The notes beneath the pieces were generated by a model that worked only from the letters and a program-made list of their open reading frames with translations, had not been told where the DNA came from and did no database searches. DNA of 64,000 nucleotides from Progne subis subis. Taxonomy: Eukaryota; Chordata; Aves; Passeriformes; Hirundinidae. The stretch is taken from contig JAKJHU010000106.1 of assembly GCA_022316685.1 (NCBI GenBank), positions 1,999,547 through 2,063,546 on the forward strand, written 5' to 3'. Shown here piece after piece: positions 14,825 to 26,800 of this stretch. The position numbers and the translations under genes were made by a program. Position 1 is the stretch's first letter. Each line of letters begins with the position of its first letter.

Positions 14825-17800
14825 GCAGCAGCAGCAAGAGCAGCAGCAGCAGCGCGCTCTGCCCAGCATCGGGGCAGTGCCGCCGCCTTCTCGGCAGCCT
14901 GCAGTCCACAGGGAAGCCACATAAACTCTGGTAAAATACAATTACTGACAAGAAAATGACTGTGCTGATGGCTCTCCACAGGTAGAAATCCCCGGGGTCT
15001 TCCACTTACCTCAAGGATGTGCAATTTCTTGTTATTCAAACATTTTTGCTACTGATCTCGTGGCTATAAAAATATGTTGACCACGTATGGGCCCCTGCAT
15101 CTTCAGTAAAACCAGGACTGCACATGAGGCGGTTTCAGCGGAGAGCAGAGGATATTGAAAGGTTATATAGACTGAATTGAAGACAGTATCGATAGCCAAG
15201 CACAACACAAACTGGTACGGTTGTATTATAGTCACCTCAGGAGTACAATGAAAAAGTACAATGAAGGTCTGGAGTTTTGTTCTGTGGTTTTCTGCTTTGA
15301 CATACACATTCACCCTTAGACACTAACCCCATACATGATAAGTCAAAATTATTTTCCACTGGAATCTTACTCACTCCATTGTAAATTGATAATACCTTAC
15401 TGTAACTTACTTCTTGAAATCTTTTCTTTGAACAAACAAATAGCTTTGACTCTACGCAGTAGAGCTATGAAGGTAAGCAAACCTGAAGTGAAACAGAGGA
15501 TAAACTGCAACAAGAGAGATCCTGAGAGGGAATACTCCAAGCAGATGCCAAGTCTGGAAATGCCTCAATCAGCTCAGGAAGGCTGTTACGTGGAAAAGAA
15601 CAGACTAAGACAACATTAAATATTAAATTTTAATACCTATTGTACAAAACCACAAATTAAAAAAGCCCAAAAACCAATCAAATAATATATTTTAACTGGG
15701 TGAAAGACACCCTTTCCCCAAGTTTATTCAACTGGAGAAAAGTATTTTGCAAGGTGGTTTATTTACTTGCACCACCTAGTGGGGTTTAGTTTCATCTACC
15801 AAAATAGTCAGAGGTCAGTCAGTTGTGTTCCTACCTCACAGCGTTAGTGAGAGACAGCATTTTCTCACAACGTAATGTTTCAAGCCTCCACAACCCACTA
15901 ACAGCACTACACTGCTAAGTTTCTACATGTCTATAAAAACACAGTACGAAAAGTGCAAGACAACAATACCTATTTTGCCTGTATTAAGTCCTGCAGGAAC
16001 TTCAGAGGGATGTCACAGATAACTCTTCTATAAAGTGGAGTTTATGAGTTTCAAATCCAAAGTACATGTCAACAGTACCTTGTCAGAGCATAACATACAC
16101 AAACTCCAGAGTCTGAATAGATTGTTAGGTGGCAACAGGGCCACACACTGAGATTTGGAAGATTTCTGCAGGACTTTTGAATCAAACCTCTGGCAGAAGC
16201 AGGCACATACTGCAAAAGGCTCTGTCTGCAGGAATGATGGCTCATCAGGCACCAGCAACCACTTGAGACTTAGTCCAGCAGCAGCAGAACAAGCACCTCC
16301 ACTGCCTCTGTCCTGGCTCCAGGTTGCTCTCAACCCACAGTCTGTGCTCATTACCTGACTGCTTTATAATCCACTGCCCCAGAACAGAACTACTACATGA
16401 AGTCCAGCCACACTGGAGAAGTTTATCAGATAACTGATAACCTTCAATAACCTGATAACAGACAAGAATTAATTAAATATGCCACGTAAGGCTTGTATTG
16501 AAACATTAAACTGGTCTTGTCCAGGATGCAACCTTTTCCTAGTTATTCCTATGGAAGAACTCACATACTGGAGTAAGAAGTCTGCTGCATTTGATCTGGA
16601 GCAGAAGTTGTACTATAGAGGCACTACAGAACATTTTTAGACAAGGCAACTAAACAAGAGATTAGTGCCAAAATGCCTCTAGATCTTCCACGTGAATTTT
16701 GCAGAGAAGGGACCTTAAGCATTTACAGAAATTCACACCACCTTTCTTTCTTACAAAATTCATTATTTCATGATTTCAACTTAATCAGTTTCAGTTCTCA
16801 CTTCCATACAGATGTGTATTTGTTACTCTGACAACAGCAGAGGAGAAAAAATGCTGTACCCACTTTATGATACGGAACTCATCACAAATGTCTTATTTGG
16901 ATGCACAGGAGGACTTTGGGTAATGACGCAAGTTCTTCACCCTTCTATAAACTTCCATATGAGACCAGAGGAGAGGGAAGCACTTTTGTTTCTCGGTGGT
17001 TTATAAAATAACCAAAATCTGTTTGCTCAGAAACAATGCCTTTTTTTCCAAAAGAAACAGATGCCAGTAACAACTGCTCTGACATGCACGCAAAGCCCCA
17101 GGCTACAGCTCTGTCTAGGACAGTTAAGTACCATCTCCTACTACACACAGAATCATCTTCTAACAATGGGAGAGGATAACTCTGCTGCAGCCAAGCACAC
17201 AACAGTCCTTTGAAGAGAAGGCAAGAATTGAATCAGACTGTATTATAAAGAAAGGACAAAGTGTTTGTTGTTTCCCTTGTCATTTTCAAACTTTCAGGTT
17301 GTTTCAACCCTCGTATGAAGCTGTTTTTCAGGACAGAATATTGAAGTGATTTTTTTCATACTTATTTGGTTAAGGTTCCAACATGGGCCATTTTGCTCTA
17401 TGAGGACTGAGATCAAATTTAAGACAACAGCTACATTGAAATTAGGAGAGAAAAGATGCTTGCCATTTTATCCCACGTACATGTGATGCTCACCCACACA
17501 AAATCTAATCCTGCACAACTATGAGGCAATATATAGGCAAAACACCAGACTTCTAACCCAATACCATGCACTGCAGAATGCTGACTCCATTCGAAAAGAC
17601 AAAAAAGACAAAAGAAGCATGAAAGTTCAGCCTTTAAATTAATCACTGATATCAGAATACAGGTTCAGATACAAAGGTACAGGTGACAATCTGTACCTGT
17701 TATTTTAAGAAAAGGCGCTATGAATGGGCAGCTCATACCCCCAGAATTATCAATGAGGCTTTTTCCTGAAATTTTTATGTCTATGAACTTCCTTTTCCAC

Positions 17801-20800
17801 CTGTCCTGAAGGGCAGTGCTATGTGATCAGTTGACCCCACGAAGAACTCACAGTAGTGTCACCGTGGGACCACATATATTAATTAGACTTTTGGTCATGT
17901 TTATACCATAAAGGACATTTTCAGAGCCCACTCTTCTTCACAGATTAAGACTGCAGTTTCTCAGAAAACCATTTGCAGAGAAAAAAAAAAAAAAAAAAAA
18001 GCAGTTAAGGAAAAAACCCCAACAAACAACAACTCATAAAACTTTCAATCATTTTTAACCAAATTCACAAAAGTATCACCTTAATAGGGTCTAATGGGGA
18101 CTAAACACTAAAACTTTATCAACAGTGGTCCTGTTTTTAAATAAAGATAAGCTGCTGCTTATCAGGGATTTTTAAGATAAAAACTGAGCAGTAATCATAT
18201 TTGCCTTAAATTTCATTTTTATTTTTAATGCTTTATGAAATGGCCCTCATATTTTCTGTTACATTTCTGCTCTTTTTACTCATCTATTTTCTAAAGCACT
18301 GGTGGTTGCTATGGTAACTCTGGCTTTTCTTTTCCCCTCAATGTTCATGCAGGTTTTCATCAAACCCAATGGCTTTTTTTTTTAATCTTATCTGCTCTAT
18401 AACAATAGCTCTTTGACTAAGGTGCTGGATACTGTACCAGTTGGGAATACTGGTATTTCACAACAGAAATGCAAAAATGGTAAGTCTTGCTAAATTCTGA
18501 AAACTGGCAATTAAAGTGGGAGTTTTTAGGGGGTTTGTTTGTTTTTAAATGTCTGAGCACATGTCTTTCTTCCTTTTAATCTGCATATTATGCAGGTGAA
18601 AGAGAAAGCCAATTTTTAAAAACAGCAATGCTTGAGGAACAGAAAACCTTGTGAGGAAACTTTTTTGAAAGAAAAGTAATCACTGCTGTTTTCCACAGAC
18701 TAAGCAGGACACAACTAAACAAAGTAAGAACTGTGTTATTTACTGCATTTCCACTACACATTAACATTGGTACAAATCTTCCCATCACAGAAAAAAATAC
18801 TTCTGGTCACTTTAATCCAGTATATCTTAAGATCAGCACACAGTCTGTTACCAAGTTGATCTATAACCTACAGGAAACAAACTGCATATGCCAACAAAGA
18901 GATGACATATATGCAAAGGTTTGAGCCATTTCTGAACACTCTTCCCCAAGATTCTAGTTTAAATCTATTTTTCCAAGAATATTTAAGATTAGGGCTAAAT
19001 TTTTCAATGCAGATTTGGTCTTAAAGGTTTGCTTTTCCTTGGATTAATGCAAAGGAGATTATATTGATATTTTCTATAGGACAAGGCTATCTTTTTCTGC
19101 TCCAGATAGGAAGAACCTCTCAGGAGAACTCTACTCACCAAAAGTAATACACATGGCTATTCAATCAGAATGAGCTGATTAAATGACACAAAATTAAATG
19201 AACATACAGGACTGAACATTCAAAAAATAAATCCAGACCAAACTTTTGGTAACAAGGAAACCAACTACTTCACTCACTAAATGAGCCTGAAAAGTAGCAT
19301 TACTAGACTAAAGTTTTACTCCAAGATAATGACCTGAACCGGGCCCCTGACTTTGTAATGTTTACAGGCTGGAGACAGTTTGATCCAGTTCAGCAGAGTG
19401 GGTTTTTGAAATAACTCTTGTTAGAACTAATTACCTTTAATGGTGTGATTTTCTTAAGCAGTTTCAAAAACATGAGCAAAAAGAAAAAGGCTTTCTAAGC
19501 TAAGAAAATTACTGTTTCACAGAATTCAACTCTGAAAATGATTTTGTATTACTTTCTCTGGGGAAGGATTGCATCCAATATCCATTTGCCTCAAAAGTAA
19601 TAATTCATCTTTTTGTCTTTTATTATGATTATGGAAATTTGCCTTAATTTCAGGTTTTATCATCAGAAGCACATTATGTTTTTTGACTTGAGTAGATCAC
19701 TAACATGCATATTGCTTGTTAGCAATATAATCTCTGATTATATTGATTTCCTGATTCCCTCCTCTCCTATTAACTTTTTTCAATTCAGTATGTAAATAGC
19801 ATACCTAAAAACTACTTCTATTTTACAAGGTGAAAATAATCTACAATTCACTCCTCTTTGTTTCAACAATTTTGTTTCTTTAAGTTAGCTTTATTACATA
19901 ATTATTCTTTTTACAATTCTAACTACATTTAACAAAATGATCTGATTACTAGATGAGCACAGTAGGCATAAAATGCATTAATACATTAATTTTTCCCTGT
20001 TTCAATTTACATTACCCTAGTTTTACTGAGACTTCAGTTTGTTACCATGTGCAGGTTGCATATTCATTTGGCACATTAAAGATGGTTGAATTTCCTCAGT
20101 AGGTGGGATCTCCTTTCCAATGATACCTGTATCACCACAATTTCTACAGCTTTCTCTTATGCTCACAGCAAGATACAGGCAACATTCACATAGCAATTAG
20201 GTCTCTTCCATAGCTGCATTTTATGATATAATTACCAGGATGTAAAATGAGCTTCCCCTCCCCCTACTTTTTCTTTCCAGTCTCAGTGTATCTCATAAAG
20301 GACTTCATTTTACAACCAGAGAAAGCAGAAAGAAACTGTTAGAAACCGGTTAGAAACAATTACCTAGGCTATCGAAAAACTCAACTAAGCACCTCCTGGG
20401 TGATGTACTACCACAAATAAATACCACATCAAACTACTAATCACTATTATTCTAAGACATCTCTTGCACCTATTATTTCTGTCCATAAAACTCACATAAA
20501 TGTACAAAAACTTCAATGCGGTGATAATAATAACGTTTTAAGAACGGCACTGTAATTTTAAATGTTTTATATTTACTATTATCTGAATTTAAGAACAGTC
20601 ATAATATGGCACAGAATTACCAACTGGCTCATGCATACTCTCCCATAGCGTTGAAGAAATAATAATTATGTTTGCACAAAACCTCAATAGTGCAATATAA
20701 TAAGAATTTTGTGACCAGAATGGAATGCCTCTGTTTGCAGAATATGTACAGCTACATACAAAACCTACTTTTTTTTTCTCCCACACTCTGCCACCAACTG

Positions 20801-23800
20801 GAAATGTGTTCTCATCCATGACCTTTCCACAGCTTCCAGTGTTGCTGGAAGCATCTCCAAGAATGACAACTGGAGAAGCTGTTTTCATGACACAGCTGCT
20901 CATTAGTAACTGAACAGACACATCACATAAATACAACTACTATTAGTATAAAATATTTAGAGTGACACTGATGTAAACCATCTTTGAATCTATAGCATGA
21001 GAAGTCTTCCTGCCACAGGAAGACTTCTCATGCCTTTTCTCTTGTCCTTCCTAAATTACTTTATAAACCCACAGATTAATAAACAGCCTATTATTTTTCA
21101 GTAGTGCCGTTAGATTTGCAAACCACAGAGAAATATTCTGATTTAAGGACAGTTTTTTATCTAACCACATTTTCTTTGTGTGCACACACAGTTTCCAGTT
21201 TTAAAACATTACAGCAGAGTGCAGATTTATCCATGTTACAGATATGCCATATATTTTTATGGAGACATTTGTAAAAGCTCCTAAGCATCTAATAAGATAG
21301 AAGTCAGCTCAGAATATATTGTAATAAAGTACCTGTTAGTAAAAACTATATCAGAGGGAAACCACACACAAAGGAAAAAGGAACTAGGTCACTCTATTTG
21401 ACAGCTGAGGAAGAAACAGAGGTTACGTCCTCTATGGCTGAGATTTAGAGCAGTTTCACTTAGTGGCTGTTCTGCTCCAATTCCCCAGTTAAAATTTAGA
21501 CCTACAGCAAGAAGTCTTCATTCCCATTTTATTCTAGCAGGAAGTCATGGTTCAGACTCTTAAGTAACCAAGAGAAAAAAAATACTAGCCAGTGGGGAAC
21601 TGTGAAGCTTAAATATTATGTTACAGTTAAATTGAGATAAACCAAGGAGTAACTACAGGGTTCACTATATTCTCCCAAACTAAAAAGAGTTATAAATTGT
21701 TAACTATTCAGAGGTGTAACTTTTGTCTTATTATTTCAAACACAAAAATACTACTGAAATTTTAGAGCATGTCTATGGTAACGTAGACAAGTGGTAACAC
21801 TAGCAGATAACACAGGACCTGGAATCATCTAGGTATACAAGTAACCCTTTCTGATTTTTATCTCACTGAAATTATTTAATACAAATGTAATATTGTATGT
21901 ACTACTCCACCTGTCAAGTTTAAAAAACTACTGCGGAACGAGAGGCAAAACATCCTCTTATCTACTCCTTTCATACAGTTTACAATTGGGTAATCTTTAA
22001 GATTGCATAGAAGATCTAACCATCCCTATCCTTCAGATTGCTGCGCTGCTTGGGAGGAAATTCAGATGGATAATCTGCAAGCCGGGTTTGGCCCCAGTTT
22101 TGGAAAGCTTCTGCCAGCACAAGGGCGGACCCGGACCGCAGTTCCAGGAAGGCAGCCACGGGGAAAACACGGCGGCAGCGAGCAGCGCCAGCCTGCCGTC
22201 CGTCCTCGGAGAGCCCGGCTGGCTCCGGGCACACCGCACGGCAAGGGACGGCCCGGGCACAGACTGAGGCTGCCCCTCCGTGCCACCGTGCCCTCGGCGA
22301 GGGGCACACCGAGCCTCTGCTCCCTCCTTGCCGTGAATCCCTCTCCGGCGAGGGCAGCGCACCTGCCACGCCAGCGAGTGCGGCCGGAGCGCCCGCGAAC
22401 GGCTGCCGCGGAACCCGGGGGTGCGCTCCTGGGCGCTGCTCTGACAGCCCGGCTGGCTTCCCCAAGCGGAGAAATGCACCCAGCTCTGGCTTAAGAGCGT
22501 CCAGAGTCCCAGCACAGCAAACCCACCCTCAGTAATGGTTAACTTGACGAGGGTACTCCGATTCCTCATGTTAAACGTGAATTCAAACGTTTTGCAGAAT
22601 AAGCACAAGAGGTAACCCACTTGTACAAAGTATGAATCTAAATGTCTGACATTTATCACTGCTGAAAACCCAACAATCTAATGAACATTTTTTAAATATT
22701 GAGATATGAAAGATAAAAAGAGTGAAAACACAACATCGATTTAAAGATTATCATCTGTTGAAGATTAATCTGGAAGATTAACAGAGCTTGTCTTTATCCT
22801 TGAATCAGTTTCTAAAATTATACCAATGCATTACAAGTATTATTCAGTCTCTTCCTCTACATCTGATCCCTCCAAAACTGATTTTTTTGTATGTTTTTCA
22901 CATAGCAATACACAGAGAATTACATAGAAAATACCACTGTAAAATTAAAAATCCAGCAACAGAAGGCAGGAGGAAGGTGCAATATTTTTAATTGTTTCAG
23001 TTTCTGACAAACCATTCCTTTAGTAGAGGAGTAAACTGGTACATCAGCTACACTTCAGCAACTATTTTTAACCAGCAGAAAGAGAAATTTAAAATGTCTA
23101 TCATATAATTCAAGGAATTTATACTAAAGCAACTGTGAATACCAATGCTCAACAATTATTCTTCCCCTCCCTACAGGAAAGGAGATTCTAGCCACCATTG
23201 TGGTCTTGTCTTCTCTTGGGAGCTCCTGGACTGAACTATTCCTGTCTCAACACTTGGCTGGGGTGGGAAGAAGACACGTTCTCCCTCTCCAAACTTGCTT
23301 CTAAATTCTCATTCCTGCCTATCGCCAAAATGCTGTTCAAATAATGCTGCGCTCTCACTAATTTCATATAGTACGTACAAAGTGGAATTCCCTAAACAAT
23401 CTTGTGGCTTCAATCTATATATCTTGGGAGCCCACTGATTTGAACAATTCCTGTAACCATAAGAAACATAAATATATTCTGGTTACATTAAAAAATAGTA
23501 ATTTCCATTTGCAAGAAATCCTGGCGCTGCATTACAGATTATGAACACATCTTCACACTTATACACAGAGTAGCAACTTCCAGTTCATTTTGTGAAAGAA
23601 AAATCCTGCCTGTCTTTATGTTCCAAATTAGCTCTGATCTCTAGGCAGATGACTAAGGGGGTTTCAACCTTATCAGTTCTTTTTCATCATACAAACCTGA
23701 GCCCAATTTATCTGGCAGAGCAGAGGTGGGCTATCATCTTTCTATAAAAGCCGAACATTTTCAGTTGCCATCCCCGTTATTTGCAATCGCCAAATAATAA

Positions 23801-26800
23801 ACGGGACCCAAATGAATTACGTTTACTAGGATTCGAAAGATACAACATATCCAACCTCAGAACAGGTATTCCTCCAGCTCCCTATGTATCCTGCTTTTAT
23901 CCTTTTTTTTAATTATTATTTTTCCACTTCAGAGGATAGAAAAGACTTTACTATGCTTCATTACTTCTTGTTTGTTTCTCGTGGTGTTTTACTAATAACA
24001 AATCCTTCATGCAGTCTTCTGCCCACAAAAATGCTGAATAAATCCCAATTTGCAGTAAATTCTTTGTTTGCAGTATTACTATTTTTTCCTGAAAGATCAA
24101 TCTCACCACAGAGATAATACTTTGCCATCCTACAAATTTTGTAAAATAATCTTAGCAGTAGCTTGGGCACTTCAGTAGATGTATTCAGCATCTGTTTCTA
24201 TAGATTTCTGATACTCTTGACCAAACACATAAAACTATTGCATTTTATAAAGTAATATTAAACAGTGCTCAGCAAGCCATCTGTAAATCCAATGCTTTAT
24301 GTGATCAGAATCGCCTTTTGTAATCACCTCTTGTTTTCTTTCCAACCTTTGATGCAACTGTGACTTTCTTGCTCCCCTGATATAAAAAATCTGCACTGGT
24401 CTACTCAAAAGACCTAGCTGGATAGAAAAGGGAGGCCTGACAATAATGCGATGCTTTTTTTGGAGTTCAGCTCTTCTTTCACAACTTGCATTCCACTTCT
24501 TTGCTAAAGAACTAGGTCTCTCAGTATGCCCACTGTGCAGCATAACTTCTCTGAGTGCAGTAGAGCCTCCAGAAACAAGCAGTTCAGGGACACATCTCAA
24601 TCTTCCAGACCATCATGCAGCTCACCAAAACCAACAACTGGCCTTCAGGGACTTGCATTTCAGTAATAAATGTAAATGTAGCTTATGATGATACCTTCGG
24701 TACAGCAAATGCCTGACTTGAGAAAGGAGCCTCCTGTTGGGAGGGCTGGAAGATGTAAACTGAGATCAGTTTATGGTGTTTTACCCATTGTTATATAAAT
24801 ACGTTGTGAAGGCAGACTGCTCCTTTCCCTCCATAGCTTTGGGCAAGACACAAATTTTCAGAGGCAGAAATTTCTGACCATTCAGAAGGTCATCCCTCAG
24901 GCACTCAAAAAAATCAAGCGTAAGCTTTTTCACAACATGAAAACAGGCAAAGACTAAAAGCATTTGCAAATGGCTTAACACTGTATTTTTAAAAAGCAGT
25001 AATGTTGCTTGAACCTTGGAAATTTAGTAACTATGTGCCCAGATTAATTTCTAGGGCATAGGGAATGCCAATGTCAGCTTGGTCTCTAAATTCCAAAGAC
25101 CTAAGAGTCCCACAATCTCTGTTTCCAGATGCCTGCTTCTCTTCACCTCTGCTTTTTCTCACTCTGCTAGAAATCACACAGGAAGAGTATTCCAACAAAC
25201 ATCAGCGGCAGTTCTGGTACTTCCGACAGGAAGCAAATGATAGTAACACAGTTTTATTGAAATTCCCATGTTATCTCAGTGCTGAAAACATGCCAAAATT
25301 ACACGAAAATATTTCCTGGTCAGACTTATGCCAAATACTACAGGTGTTTTCATGGTCTTCTTCAGCCGCAACATAGAGCACACAGCTACAGAAATACCGC
25401 TAGGAACAGACATTAATTTTTATTTAGCACCTGGGCAGCAAAGCAAGAAAATCAAGCCAGGACCTCCATATAAATAGCACCAGAAAGAATAACAAGCACT
25501 TCAGGAGACTGCAATTATAAAGCGGCCTGCTCAACTGCAAAAATAATAGCAGGTAAAGATCACACAGGGAGGAGAGATGAAGAAGAAATAATGAAACAAA
25601 ATGAGAATTTTACATAGGAAAGGTATAAAAAGGAATGGAATAAAGGGAAACAAACTAAAAACCCTAGATCATATATCCTGTGATATCTGGATATTCCCAA
25701 GTTGTCTAGATGATGTTAAAATCTACTAGATATACTTAAGATCTCCCACTAAATTTACCATGCAAAAATTTTAGACCAGTCCACTGCCTAACACTACACG
25801 TGCCCAAGTCAACTGGCATATCTAAGTTACTTGTGAAGAATATAAAGCACTGATCTTGATTCAAAAGCTGAATAAAATACTGCCATTGACTTAGATGTGC
25901 TTCATGGTACCTCTACAGACCAAGAAGTTTCTTTGCCTATTAAAATTATACATAGAAATCACTCACTATATACAGGTTCAACAAAGTAGTGTTGCACTGA
26001 AAATGTGAAATGATAGAAGCACAACCTGGTGACAACAGTTGAAGTTTTCTCATAGAAAAAATGCAGGATGACACACACAAAAAAAATTTGGAGGAAGAGG
26101 GAGAAAAAAATCACCAAAGAACACCTGAGTCAAAAGCTACAGTTTGGAAAGAAAACAGGGTTTTTTGGTTACTAAAAACCCCTCAAAATCTGTCAAAATG
26201 CATGGTCAAAAATCCTTTCAAAGGACCAAAAAATAAACTGTCCAAAGCTACTTTTTAAAATACTTTGCCAAACAGGAACTGTAATTACCAAGCATAGCAC
26301 TTCAGTGTATTTAAAGTCTTCCCAGCACAATTTATACATGCAGTTCCTTTCGATACTGTCAGTCATCCTTATTTATTTTACACCAACATTATACTAGTGA
26401 GACTGTGTCCTCCTACATAATTTTTCCTTCTATAATCTTCATACTAATTTCAGTTGTATTACCTTGAAAAGTTCTTTTACATTAGCAGGTATAGGAGTGT
26501 GTATATATGTCTATGTATATATTGACCTATGTTTATGCAAGCAAAGAAACCTCAAATATATTTACAAAATACTTCAGGAAATCCAGCAATAATATTTAAC
26601 AACAAGTACTGGTTCACCCATCTTCTGTAATTACTTGTAGGCTATTAGAAAGCACACAGATTACAAAATCCAAACTTACCACTAAAGCAGAATAAATTTG
26701 TAAGACACTAAAGGAAAATACAGTACGTGTGTAACCTATTAGTGTTCTTCATGGGAAAAATTATGATACCCATCTGAAAATGTTTGTGGACCTAGAAGTA

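Noticed and set aside
14329..15039. Poly-Gln, poly-Ala, poly-Ser, poly-Leu and poly-Cys open frames
   Set aside because: They are produced by the CAG/CTG triplet array in an intron. All frames on both strands are open and no conserved flanking protein sequence is recognisable.
22003..22659. Open frames of 149-208 codons on both strands
   Set aside because: They result from the GC-rich composition of the intragenic CpG island. The translations resemble no family and overlap one another.
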